From assembly GCA_964017235.1 (NCBI GenBank), contig OZ024931.1:94769721-94833720 (forward strand): a stretch of DNA of 64,000 bases. Direction: 5' to 3'. The DNA is from Sabellastarte sp. h YS-2021. Taxonomy: Eukaryota > Annelida > Polychaeta > Sabellida > Sabellidae. The notes beneath the pieces are model-generated. The model searched no databases and was not told where the DNA came from. It was given only the letters and a program-made list of their open reading frames with translations. This document shows, piece after piece, positions 22,390 to 33,547 of this stretch. Position 1 is the first letter of the stretch; each line of letters starts with the position of its first letter. The position numbers were made by a program, and so were the translations under genes.

Positions 22390-22935
22390 GTTCGACCTTG
22401 AAGAAGGGGTCCAAGGTCAAATCTAACCACACAAATACATTCCCAGCCCATGATTTCCTATGGTTTACCATTCCAAACCTCTAGGACCAATTATAAATGA
22501 GTTATAAGCACTTTTAAGCTTGGCTGTCCTCATTTGACCTTGAAGGAGGGGTCCAAAGGTCAAATCTGACCATACCAAAAGATTCCGAGCCAATGATTTC
22601 CTATGGGATGGTTTACCATCCAAATCTCTGTCACCAATAATAAGCGAGTTGTAGGCACTTTCAATTTTCGCTATCCTCATTTGACCTTGAAGGAGGGTTC
22701 CAAGGTCAAATCGGACCATATCAACAGATTCACAGCCCATGATTTCAGGTCTGTTTACCATCCCAAACCTCTGGGACCAATAATAAGCGAGTTATAAGCA
22801 CTTTTAAGTTTGGCTATCCTTGTTTGACCTTGAAGGAGGGGTCATTGAAGGTCAAATCTGACCACACCAAAAGATTCCCACCCCATGATTTCCTACAGGT
22901 TGGTTTATCATCCCAAACCTCTAGGATCAATAATA
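22390..22935 (+). repeat. ~145-bp tandem array with nuclear-receptor half-sites (in E1)
   Basis: Four units at about 22394, 22535, 22682 and 22825. Each has 'tgaccttgaaggaggggtcc', 'aaggtcaaatctgacc', 'cccatgatttccta' and 'caataataagcgagttataag'. Each pairs TGACCTTGA with a facing AGGTCA. Related arrays occur at 55210-55790 and 62280-62870. Confidence 0.85.
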
Positions 22936-23049
22936 AGGGAGATATAAGCACTTTTCATGACTGACAAAAACACCTGTGGCGGCCATCTTGTTTCTCAAAA
23001 TAAGGCCAAAAATATTCCCAGACAACATTTTATGGTTATTAATATATAC

Positions 23050-25515
23050 TGCAAACTTAAGAAAGCTAGCTATAATATTTTTTTCATCAGAGCAGTAATG
23101 GTGAAATCTCTCTCTACACACTGCAGCTATCCAGTGGATACAATGATTTACTCAACAGTGAGAACCTGAAAGTAGCTATTGCTCAGCTATGCCATGACAT
23201 AGAGGTCTGCAATTTCACTATGTTATAGCTGACCAAAAATTCTGTGAATAACATATTTAACAAATTACTCTAAATGTAATAGTTTTCAAGTTACAACTGA
23301 TTTACTCAACAGTGAGAACCTCAAAGGAACTATTACTCAGCTATGCAATGAGCTACATGTCTGAAATTTTACTATGTTATAGCTAACCCAAAAGTAGGTG
23401 AACAACATATTTAAGCAAACTACTGTAAATGCAATAGTTTTCAAGCTACAACAGATTTACTCAATAGTGAGAACCTGAAAATAGCTATTGCTCCGCTATG
23501 CCATGAGCTATAGGTCTGTAATTTCACTATGTTATAGCTGACCCAAAAGTAGGTGAACAATATATTTTAACAAAATACTCCAAATGCAATATTTTTCAAG
23601 TTATAGCTGATTTACTCAACAGTCAGTACCTGAGAATAGCTATTGCTCAGTTGTGCCATGAGCTATAGGTCTATAATTTCACTATGTTATAGCTGACCCA
23701 AAAGTAGCTGAATAACATATTTGCACAAATTTCTGTAAATGCAATAGTTTTCCAATTATAACTGATTTACTCAACAGTGAGAACTTCAAAGTAGCTATTA
23801 CGCAGCTATGAAATGAGCCACAGGTCTGAAACTTCACTATGTTATAGCTGACCCCAAAATAGGTGAATAACATATTGAAACAAAATACTCTAAATGCAAT
23901 AGTTTTCAAGTTATAAGTGATTTACTCAACAGTGATAACCTAAAAGTAGCTATTACTCAGCTATGCCATGAGCTACAGGTCTGAAATTTTACTATGTTAT
24001 AGCTGGCCCAAAAGTAGCTGAATAATATATTTATACGAAATTCTCTAAATGCAATAGTTTTTAAGTTATAAGTGATTTTACTCATGATGGAAGTTACTGA
24101 AAAGCCCAAAAGTAGCTATTACTCACTTAGCTATTGAGACAGACACCCAAATTACTCACCATATTGTAGCTATGAAAAAAGTAGCTGAATAACATATTTT
24201 AACAAAATGCTCTAAATGCAACACTTTTCAAGTTATAAGTGATTTACTCAACAGTGATAACCTAAAAGTAGCTATTACTCAGCTATGCCATGAGCTACAG
24301 GTCTGAAATTTTACTATGTTATAGCTGACCCAAAAGTAGCTGAATAACATATTTATACGAAATTCTCTAAATGCAATAGTTTTCAAGTTATAAGCGATTT
24401 ACTCAACAGTGATAACCTAAAAGTAGCTATTACTCAGCTATGCCATGAGCTACAGGTCTGAAATTTTACTATGTTATAGCTGGCCCAAAAGTAGCTGAAT
24501 AATATATTTATACGAAATTCTCTAAATGCAATAGTTTTTAAGTTATAAGTGATTTTACTCATGATGGAAGTTACTGAAAAGCCCAAAAGTAGCTATTACT
24601 CACTTAGCTATTGAGACAGACACCCAAATTACTCACCATATTGTAGCTATGAAAAAAGTAGCTGAATAACATATTTTAACAAAATGCTCTAAATGCAACA
24701 CTTTTCAAGTTATAAGTGATTTACTCAACAGTGATAACCTAAAAGTAGCTATTACTCAGCTATGCCATGAGCTACAGGTCTGAAATTTTACTATGTTATA
24801 GCTGACCCAAAAGTAGCTGAATAACATATTTATACGAAATTCTCTAAATGCAATAGTTTTCAAGTTATAAGCGATTTACTCAACAGTGATAACCTAAAAG
24901 TAGCTATTACTCAGCTATGCCATGAGCTACAGGTCTGAAATTTCACTATGTTATAGCTGGCCCAAAAGTAGCTGAATAACATATTTATACGAAATTCTCT
25001 AAATGCAATAGTTTTTAAGTTACAAGTGATTTTACTCATAATGGAAGTTACTGAAAAGCCCAAAAGTAGCTATTACTCACTTAGCTATTGAGACAGACAC
25101 CCAACTTACTCACCATATTGTAACTATGAAAAAAGTAGCTGAATAACATATTTTAACAAAATGCTCTAAATGCAACACTTTTCAAGTTATAAGTGATTAC
25201 TCAACAGTGATAACCTAAAAGTAGCTATTACTCAGCTATGCCATGAGCTACAGGTCTGAAATTTTACTATGTTATAGCTGACCCAAAAGTAGCTGAATAA
25301 CATATTTATACGAAATTCTCTAAATGCAATAGTTTTTAAGTTACAAGTGATTTTACTCATAATGGAAGTTACTGAAAAGCCCAAAAGTAACTATTACTCA
25401 CTTAGCTATTGAGACAGACACCCAACTTACTCACCATATTGTAGCTATGAAAAAAGTAGCTGAACAACATATTTTCACAAAATGCTGTAAATGCAACACT
25501 TTTGAAGTTATAAGT
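23050..25515 (+). repeat. ~155-159 bp array with higher-order structure (in E1)
   Basis: About 15-16 monomers share 'tagctattactcagctatg', 'gaaattttactatgttatag', 'gtagctgaataacatattt' and 'aaatgcaatagttttcaag'. A variant monomer marked 'ggaagttactgaaaagcc' recurs near 24089, 24564, 25040 and 25360. The first three are spaced ~476 bp (three monomers), the last ~320 bp (two). Short ORFs inside are not genes. Confidence 0.9.
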
Positions 25516-25948
25516 GTGATTTAGTGCATGATTTCATGAATTTTAATGCATTAAAAATTCTTAAAAAAATTTATTAAAAAAAAGTAAGACAGATCCAGGT
25601 CTCATACTCACACAAGAGAATCTACCTCTGGCCTAGTACATATATGCAAGATATGAGAGAAATCCCTGCAATAGTCACTGAGAAAATTGTGATAAAAAGT
25701 TGAAATTTTCACACTTTTGGTGGGGGTACCCCCCTTGTAATGTCTCTAGCAAACAGACGAACAGACAGATTTGCATGCCTTGAACAATTTTTCATCCTCG
25801 AAAGATAAGGTATCTTTTAAAAAAAACAGCATGTCTCTAGGCCTTGTAGTTTTGGAGAAGAAGTTGTTCACGCGGACGCGTATGCGTACGCCCACGCCGC
25901 AGAGTGATGACATAATGTCAGCTGACTGATAAGTCAGCTGACATAACT

Positions 25949-26585
25949 ATGTTTGAGGAATGTACAAAAAGTAACAAGTCAACAGGTGTATTGCCAGTTC
26001 GTTAAAAAATTATATCGAATTCCAACTAGTCAGAATAAATGGATTGAGTATTACCCTTTTTTGGAACAGCTTAACTGGAAAAATATTTACTTGCTTCCAA
26101 CCAAAATTGTCAAGACTACGTATTTGATAAGTTTACAATATAAAATATTGCACAGGGTTTTCAACTGCAATTATAAATTATTTTTGTGGGGTGTAAGAGA
26201 CTCTCCTGCATGTATAGAGTGTCATATGACTGATAATTTAGAACATTATTTCTACTATTGTGATACAGTTAAAAGTTTCTGGGATAAAATTGAAATCTGG
26301 GTGAATAGCAGGTTTCCAATAGCAATTAAGTTTGCAACTTTAGATATTCTTTTAGGCTGCCACAACCTAGACAAAATTTATTTCTATGCAATTAATTTGA
26401 TATTACTGTATGGTAAATTTTTTATAAACAAAAGTAAACTTAATAATAAAAACCTTTCATGGGATTATTTCCAAAAAATGCTGAAAAACTTTTTATCTGC
26501 TAACAAGTTTTCGCATGTCAGTCAAGGCCAGAATAAGGTTTTCAATGATAAATTTGGTATTCTGGCAGAAAAACTAAACATTTAA
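25949..26585 (+). pseudogene. C-terminal part of the Tx1/L1-like LINE ORF2, after E1
   Basis: An open frame of about 210 codons continues the LINE protein beyond the nested insertion. It shows W..IY..PTK, SLQYKILHRVFNCNYKLFLWG and the C-terminal Cys/His cluster CIECHMTDNLEHYFYYC typical of L1/Tx1 ORF2 C-termini, then ends at TAA (26583-26585). A ~280 bp 3' UTR and A-tail follow. Its continuity with 21738-22099 shows that E1 interrupted one original gene. Confidence 0.85.
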
Positions 26586-26896
26586 TTACCTGTTTTGATA
26601 AATCAATGTGATGGACTAGTAATTGTTTGTTCAGTGCAGTGATTCAATTTAAAACTATTTAAATGTTTGTATTTTTTTCTTGGTGTGGAACATGTGGTTG
26701 CTTTAGTGTTAAAGTGTTTTGTTGACACCACATCTATACAAAAAATGATTGTATCTCTCTTGCTGTAACAGATGTATTTTGTACTAGTACTAAAGCAGGT
26801 CAGGTAGTTATATTATTTTGCTAAAGTTTCATTACCTTCTTTGTAACACATCTACACAAAAAAATGAATAAAAAAAAAAAAAAAGTTGTGAAGAAC

Positions 26897-27640
26897 GCAG
26901 TTCCGACCTTCCTGGTCGATGAAAACATGTGACCTGCTTCGTGATTTGGTTGGAAGGACACGCGATTGGCTAACTGGAGATGACGTCAGTATTCGTGTTC
27001 TTTGTATGATGCTTTACCGGCAACTTTACCATCCACTAAACCCCACTACCGACAACAAGGCTGGGTCTGCAAAGCAGGGACTGGAATCACAGTAGATGTG
27101 AGTTCTGAACAAAACAGTTCCGACCTTCCTGGTCGGTGAAAACATGTGACCTGCTTCATGATTGGTCGGAAGGACATGCGATTGGCTGACTGGATATGAT
27201 GTCAGAGATCGCATTTGCGCTGGCCGGTCGGCTGATGCTTTAAAAACAGAAAAGCCTGGACCAGTGCGCTCTGAAGATGAAAGTCCTGGTCGATGCCGGT
27301 CTGAAGTCGGTTGCTCAGCCGGCTGTGCACTCAAACCAGTGTCCTGGCCATCCACTTCCCTTATTACCGACACAAGTGCCGGGTCCACAAGGGTGGGACT
27401 GAGAGTGACTAAAGATGAAGTTCTTTCTACGTAATACTAGGTGAGGTCGGCTGAATATGAGCTTGCCGGTCGACTAATGCTTAACAGCAAAGATGTCTGG
27501 ACCAGTGCGCTCTGAAGAAATCTGAAGAATTCATCTCTTGCTTCTGATGAAAAAAAACTAAATACTCGAGCTAGGCTGGTGTGACCGATACTTTACAGCA
27601 GAGAAGTCTTTACCAGTGCGCTCTGATGAAGAATGCAACT
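26897..27640. repeat. DIRS A internal tandem units 2-3 and partials
   Basis: Two units of about 220 and 320 bp start 'cagttccgaccttcctggtc' near 26899 and 27115. They share 'aaacatgtgacctgcttc' and 'acgcgattggct'. Then 'accagtgcgctctgaag' recurs at about 27262, 27495 and 27614. This is probably the 5' non-coding or former gag region of the DIRS element; no gag reading frame is seen. Confidence 0.75.
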
Positions 27641-28103
27641 TTCATATGCATGGGGAATCCCTTCTATTTACAGTGTTCAAAACTAAGTAGACGGAAGTTT
27701 CCGTGATACTTATTGTAAAACTAGAAAAGACATTTCTATGGTGACTGTTGCTGGAAGGTTACAGAAGGTATCCTCAAACAAAAGACACGGATAAAAATAC
27801 CTGTAGTATAGCCATAATTCCTCAATATTGTCGATCTGCCCCTAACAACACAATGGTTGAATGGGAGGAAGCTAGTAAAATGGCTGCCTTTATATTTCTC
27901 GTCTTAACTGCCCTATCTGCCCTAAATTGAGTCAGCTAGGGAGCCTTTCCAGCAGATTACAAAATGTATATCCATGCTTGATCAGTAGATAACACTTCTA
28001 CACTGAAAATATCCACAAATAAGGATGAAAATCCGTCATAAAGCACACTTTTCCTTTAAAAATCTGGAGAGGTTGAAAACACGTCTGCACAGTACACGCG
28101 CCA
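27641..28103. other. DIRS A interior, unassigned
   Basis: Lies between the internal tandem units and the right terminal repeat, so it belongs to the element. A 60-codon frame at 27748-27930 resembles nothing known. Confidence 0.5.
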
Positions 28104-28288
28104 AACGAAAAAGATGCTATGACGTCAGGTTGTCTAGACAGGAAGGAAGTACGAGGCGCCATCTGGGGAGTGCACAGTACTACGGACCGGCCAGCCGGTG
28201 GAAACACAAGACGTCTTTTTCTGACGTTTGGCGGGCCGGTCTGCGCCGACCGGTTTAGCAAATTGTCCATTGGATAGGATGTATTAAC
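28104..28288 (-). repeat. right inverted terminal repeat of DIRS A
   Basis: Reverse complement of 14264-14446, ending 'ccattggataggatgtatta'. Its outer flank to 28299 ('acgcaataaaa') is mirrored at 14564-14575 in the internal complementary region. One small insertion ('tgcacagtac' area) separates the two repeats. Confidence 0.9.
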
Positions 28289-28299
28289 GCAATAAAAAT

Positions 28300-28911
28300 G
28301 AATTTTAACAGCCGTTTACACAGAATTGACTTCCACTTATTGAAATTTATCATACACATAACAGAAAGCCTATGAATTCCAACCAAGAGATTGACCATGT
28401 GTTGGGATCTCACTTAAAATTCATATGAAACTTGACACATTCACATGCAAATACTAGTATGTTGGATAAATGCACGTTTTATTGCTATCTCCAGTAAACA
28501 GTTTGTAAAAGTTGTTTTGTGGTGGGGAAAACTGCAGGACAATAATATTTGTATTTGCCCATATTCACATTATGCGTTTACACTTTATTTAATTTTAGCC
28601 TATATCATGAATATTCTATATCAGTATATAAAAAGTGTTGCAAAGCCCCTTAAAACTCTGCAAGATTTCAGAAATGAAGTGACTTACACTGACTGTCTGA
28701 AAAAGGCTATGGTTTCAAAATTTCAATTAAGTGGGTTTGCGCTTAATGGAGCATGTGCACTAATTACATCAAATATGGTATTAATATACTCTCAGTTAAG
28801 ACATTATGTGGGTGACTCAATATAGTTCACAAGGTCCCGGGCTATAAGTGACAAAATGTCTCTATTATTATTCCTTATGGACCTTTCAAAATCAAAATCC
28901 AATTAATTTGT
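28300..28911. other. interval between DIRS A and DIRS B
   Basis: Carries a 126-codon open frame (28445-28825) with hydrophobic stretches and no recognisable motif; I do not call it a gene. The end near 28820-28900 ('ctataagtgacaaaatgtc') resembles 44630-44660, so DIRS B probably inserted into another repeat. Confidence 0.4.
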
Positions 28912-29133
28912 GAAAATTTAATAGTAATTAAAATTTTTATTAGAAATACTTACTATTTCATAACAGTAGCTATTTGTTGGAGCCATCCAACCCAATGGGC
29001 AATGCAGAGATGAGAATTTAAGGTTATATCACAACCTTATCCAGGCCACTGGGTTACAGTAGTCCGTCCTGCCGCCAAATAGGTCACTTGACCACATTGT
29101 TTACTTCATTATTTTTGTTGCAAGTAAAATAAT
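28912..29133 (+). repeat. left inverted terminal repeat of DIRS B
   Basis: Contains 'gaaatacttactatttcat', 'agctatttgttggagcc', 'atccaggccactgggtta' and 'ccaaataggtcacttgacc'. The inverted partner is at 35207-35423. Confidence 0.88.
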
Positions 29134-29159
29134 GACTTGCAGGGAGGCGGGAGGGAAAT

Positions 29160-29275
29160 CCATTTGTTAGAAAATGGTAAGTATTTCTAATAAAAATATA
29201 AATTACTATTAAATTTTCCAATTTTATAGCGAAATACCCTTACCATTTCCTAACAGTAGCTGAATTCAGCCTTGT
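29160..29275. repeat. internal complementary region of DIRS B
   Basis: 29165-29210 ('ggtaagtatttctaataaaa') is complementary to the left outer end 28911-28968. 29215-29270 ('gcgaaatacccttacc', 'tttcctaacagtagct') is complementary to the right outer end 35368-35423. It has the same layout as in DIRS A. Confidence 0.87.
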
Positions 29276-29699
29276 AGGAAGGAGGGAATTCTTTTAAGAA
29301 AACCCACTACCTAACCTACAACTAAACAACTTCTCAATGAAATCTAGATGGATTGAACATATAGACTTCTAACATTCACAACATACAACACCTCTAAATG
29401 GTAGTATGTAGTTGTAGTTCTCACAAATGCTGACACTGTTGGTGTTGCAACTGGATGTCGTAAACAGATGATCCATCTACAGTGTAACATCCAACCCCAA
29501 GACAAGGTCAAACCCACCTGAAAGTGTCATCAGCATAGAGCCTAACCATTCTCAAGCCAGATTGAAGGCAACTTAAATACAAATACATCCAGTATTGCAG
29601 ACATTCAAGGAAATACATGCAAATGTACAAATATAAGTATCACACACACACTTATAAAGTAACAAAATGCTGAACATAAGGACCTCATTTCAAATCTGA

Positions 29700-32310
29700 C
29701 CCTATGACAGCAGAGGTCTTTAAGAAAGAAATTGGGAAACATTCTATGGAATTTCCTATAACATGTCTCCAAAACTTGTGTAAGGAAAAAACCACCCTAA
29801 AAACTAAAAATGCAGTCAAAACATACATTATTAGCTTCTATCTAACACCAATGATGAGACTCCAAAGGGATATCTCATAAGGCAAATAATCTGACTCAAT
29901 CCAGATGAGATTGTTGCCAAGAGATAAGTTTTTTAAGCAACTTTCTTAATGGCAGCAAAATAAAAGATCTTGTTCTATCTGAAATATTTTGTCTAATCCA
30001 ACCCAAATATCTCAAAGCCCAAACAGTACAGAGAGACCTATGTTGAGTCAATCTGTAGTCCACCAAGACTTAGACCTCCGGCTTAAATGCAGTAGGCCCA
30101 TCTGAAGCCAACTGGTTCTTGGCCAAAAAGGCAGTTAATGGGCCAGTCACTTGTGACCAATTCTCCCTATAACTAAGGGAAGGGTCCCAACATGAATGCC
30201 ACTCCTTTATCTGAAGCCAAAATCAAAGACTGTCTTGAAAGTTAATAACTTTAAGAAAGCCTTCCTCAAAAGCTCAAAGGTTGTTTGATAAGAGCATGTA
30301 GGACCAATGACAAAATCCAAAGCCATTGGTTTGTCTCTTACTAAAAGTTGCTAATGGTCTTTTTCATCTCAAGACTTTTAGACACTTCTTGACCCTTTAA
30401 GCCCCAAACCATCTGCAATTGCTGTTCTATAGCCCGCAGTAGTGGAGAGTATTAGGATGTTTTCCTTAAACTAGTAGTTCAGGAAATAGTGGAATAGTGG
30501 GGTCTGAGATATATACCTGGCTCGCTTCACACCACTTCCCAAAATAGACCAATTGATTCACAGATTCTTCTTGAGGAGTACCCCTAAGTCTCCTTAATTG
30601 TTTCACTACTTCCTCTGGGAATCTTCCTGAATATTCATGACTGACTCCAGATGCCAAACATGCAGATTCAAGTAAGCTAGATTCTTGTGAAGTCTGTTGC
30701 TGAATGGTTGAGTCAACAGATTCACCCACAAGGGAAGTCTTAGAAGGAGTTTTGTGGACAGATTCACCAGATCCCCAAACCAAGACATCCCTGGCCACCC
30801 TGGTGTAATCATGATGATTTTGCACCTGTAGGTGATCACCTTTTGCATCACCTGCAGGACAAAGGCCACAGGACAAAACACATGGCCGTCCTTTCCAAGA
30901 GATGATCAATGCATCCGTTTCTCAAGCCTGACAGGAGACATTCATTGAAGTTTGTGATTCAACTTGTTGCAAACAAATCTACCACTGATTGATGCCAGCA
31001 ATGGCTAATTTGATTGGAAACCTGATGATTCATAGCAACTTCGGTTTGAATCACCCTGTCTCTTTGGACATGAAATCTGTTAGAACATTAAGATTTCCTG
31101 GGATGCACTTTGCCTGAATTTGAATTCCCTGGCATTCATCCAAACCATGACTCTTCAGATTAAGGCACAGATTACCTGAGAGTGGTTGCCTACCTGCTTG
31201 TTCGTATAGGCAACCACTAAAGAACTGTCTGTGGAAATCAACAGATCTTGATTTAGAGGCGGACTTCTGAATCCTTTTATAGCTCACAACATTGCCTGAT
31301 TCCACAGACCACTGGCTATTTGATGCTTCAAGTGAGCACCCCAACCACAGTGAGCATCTGTAAAGGAAAGGAGACTTTGCTCCTTCTGAAGGAGTGGTGA
31401 GTCCTCCTTCAAATTGAAATATTTGACCACCACTGAAGATGATCCCTGTGAACCAGAGACACAAGAACAAATAGTGGGATATCCCTAGACTGAGGATATC
31501 AGCAGTGTTCTTCAGATACCACTGCAGTGACTTCACATGCAGACAACCCAATGGTATCATCTTCTCCATTGAAGCTGCGCTTTGAAAGTGACATGAGCTT
31601 CCCTGGAGATGTGTGAGAAGCTTTCAACATGGTAACTGTCTTTTCGAGAAGACGATCGAGTTTCTTTTGAGATGGAAAGACTAGCCCTACCCTGAGGTAT
31701 AATTTGTAACGGAAAATTCGATTTCTTGAGTTAAAAAATAAATCTGATTTTTTAAAATTTATCATCCAACCCAGGTGTCTGACAAGATGAAACCAACCTG
31801 TGGGTGTTCACTTGGCATTGATATTTTAAGTTTGCTCTCATTAGCCAATCATCTACATACTGGTGAATCCTGATGCCTTCTGCGAGAGCCATCAGTTTCA
31901 CCTCTTTTGTAACCATGGGGAAATCGAGAGAAATTGTAACAATACTGAAGGGGAAGGCAGTGAACTGGTAGAATCTGTAGCCTCCATTGAAGCGAAGAAA
32001 GCTTTGACAGCTGGGTGCATCGGTAAAGGATGTAAACTATAAGGTCTAGTGACCTCACCCACTCGCCTTCAAATAACAAATTCCAAATATTCCAACAGTT
32101 TCAAATTAAGTATAGTACATGCAAAAGCTTGTTTACCTGACCTTAATTATTACTGGCTGCCGTTTCTTCCTTGTTTGTCAACAGAAATAAACTATAAAAT
32201 TCTAGCCATGTGACACTTTGAATGGTGTTATCGCCCTTTTGTCGATCATTTCATAAACAGCTTCTATCAAACTCTGTTTCTCATCTTTTTTATTATTACC
32301 AACCACCTGT
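29700..32310 (-). pseudogene. RT, RNase H and recombinase remnants of DIRS B
   Basis: Minus-strand blocks: YEMIDKRAITPFKV near 32250 (RT fingers), GEWVRSLDL near 32060, a QFTAFPFSIVTISLDFP-type segment, then EVKLMALAEGIRIHQYVDDW with the YVDD box near 31870. RNase H blocks follow: AYTNKQVG near 31200 and IPGNLNV..DFMSK near 31080. A linker LRRLRGTPQEESVNQLV..WC lies near 30530, and recombinase TFELLRKAFLKLLTFKTVF near 30250. Numerous stops and frameshifts separate the blocks, more than in DIRS A, so this is the older copy. Between 29700 and 29280 no conserved recombinase end is legible. Confidence 0.75.
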
Positions 32311-33547
32311 CCACAACTGCATTATTAACACAGGCAGTCACTTCCCTCTGCAAACTTGCCTCTGAAAAGTCTGGTTGAAAAATGTCCTCCTCTAAGAGTG
32401 AAGACTTGTATACTGGCAAAAGCTGTACAAAGGCTTCCTAAAAAAACAGGAAGCCACCTACCACCCCTGCTTCCATAGGGCCTGGATAATTAAGATCCTC
32501 TCCCCTTGTAACTAGCTGAGGAGTAGGAGCCACTTGTAAAAATGCATTGTAGGTTGCTAAAGGCATTTAAAGATACATTCCTCCTGCTAAGTCACATGTT
32601 CTTAGACATGGTCAAACTCCAACAAGAAGATTTGAACACAAAAACTGGTTGACTATGGACTAGAAATCCAAACACATTGCACACAGTCCAAGGCATGTCT
32701 GTAACATGCTGATCCCTTAGATCCTTTAAATTAGAGCTGAACTGAAAAGTGGGTCAATACACATTTGCTCTCTTACAGTCTCCTACAAGGGAACTTGTTT
32801 CTAAATTGCCTGAACGGGGGTCCTCCTGCAGACCTCCTGCAACTAAGGAGCTGTCAAGGAAAGTGATTTAAGTAAAGAACTCCAAGCAAACGATTCTTCC
32901 TGCATAACTGCTCTTCAGAAGCTTCAAATGCCTTGAAACCCCAAATATTGGCCACATTCCGTGCTGGTTGTACACCCAAAGAATGTGGCAATTCCTTGAT
33001 ATAGGTAAATGTAACAAAACAGAGGGAGCATCCACAGTGACTGTGTCTGTTATATCAATCCCTAGCCACTAAATAATAGTCAGCCAAAAATAAGGACTAG
33101 GTTCCTTGTATTCTTGAGATTAATCACAATCCCCACCATCCGACAACCCGATTCTCACCATCTGACAACCCGATTCTAAACCTTTTGAGAGGTATAGAAA
33201 CCCGATTGTCCTAAAATACCACTTCTTTATTTCTTGTGCAAATTCATTGAATCAAATGACTTTCCTTGTTGATATGAAGGACACTACCCATCATCTGACA
33301 AACTGAATCTAAGCCTTGATTGAGGTATAGAAACTCGATTGTGCTTGGATGACGTCATGCAGGTATTTTCCTGTGTGAAACATTTTGACTGGACCTCGAT
33401 GGAAGAGTTTTCCGAAGAGGCAGTCTTTTCCTGCATTCAAAACTCCTTCACAGTGCATTGTCCAAAACAACAAAAATGGCTCCCCCAAAGGGTGATTCCT
33501 TCTTCTGGAGAGTGGACAATCTATTCGACTGGGATGTATATTGTGAT
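32311..33547 (-). other. gag-side interior of DIRS B, unreadable
   Basis: Lies inside the DIRS B limits, where gag is expected. No gag motif survives. Short direct repeats occur ('ccatctgacaacccgattct' near 33135-33175 and relatives near 33290). Confidence 0.5.

Larger units (their letters stand above)
22100..25948 (+). mobile_element. modular tandem-array element E1 nested in the LINE
   Basis: The left end 'aaacaagaggagag' is followed by a perfect 8-bp-arm hairpin gtgcccgt-ga-acgggcac (22113-22130). Then come ~250 bp of unique DNA, a ~145-bp array (22390-22935), a 'ggcggccatcttgtttctc' module (22979-22998), a ~155-bp array (23050-25510), a 'gtagttttggagaagaag' module and a CG-rich end ending at 'gatgacataa' (25915). 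Some 33 bp of reiterated 'gtcagctgac' (25916-25948) follow before LINE coding resumes. E7 (54927-57784) matches it end to end, fixing both limits at 22100 and 25915. No protein is encoded. Confidence 0.88.
18944..26896 (+). mobile_element. Tx1/L1-like LINE inserted in DIRS A, with 14-bp TSD
   Basis: The body (18958-26882) is bounded by exact direct repeats aagttgtgaagaac at 18944-18957 and 26883-26896 and ends in a ~16-base A run (26868-26882). The uninterrupted neighbouring tandem unit at about 27095-27120 gives an independent view of the empty site. The 5' end falls just upstream of the endonuclease, so any ORF1 is missing. The coding region is broken by frameshifts and by nested element E1 (22100 to about 25948), which was therefore a later event. 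Confidence 0.92.
14229..28299 (-). mobile_element. DIRS-like retroelement A, split by a LINE
   Basis: Minus-strand order is gag/RT/RNase H (18045 down to 16440), linker, tyrosine recombinase (about 15950-15010). Inverted terminal repeats at 14264-14446 and 28104-28288 are nearly identical (estimated >95%). Next to the left (3') repeat lies an internal complementary region (14499-14605) complementary to the outer ends of both terminal repeats, the DIRS1 hallmark used for circular cDNA formation. Removing the LINE (18958-26882 plus one TSD copy) leaves about 6.1 kb, a normal size for DIRS elements. All coding domains are frameshifted, so the copy is dead. No TSD is expected for this class. Confidence 0.88.

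Noticed and set aside
22390..25515. Regular spaced repeats considered as a CRISPR array
   Set aside because: The repeat units are long (~145-159 bp) and contiguous, with no distinct spacers, in an animal genome context.
28445..28825. 126-codon ORF between the two DIRS elements
   Set aside because: No recognisable motif, composition unremarkable, and no neighbouring exon or promoter signal.
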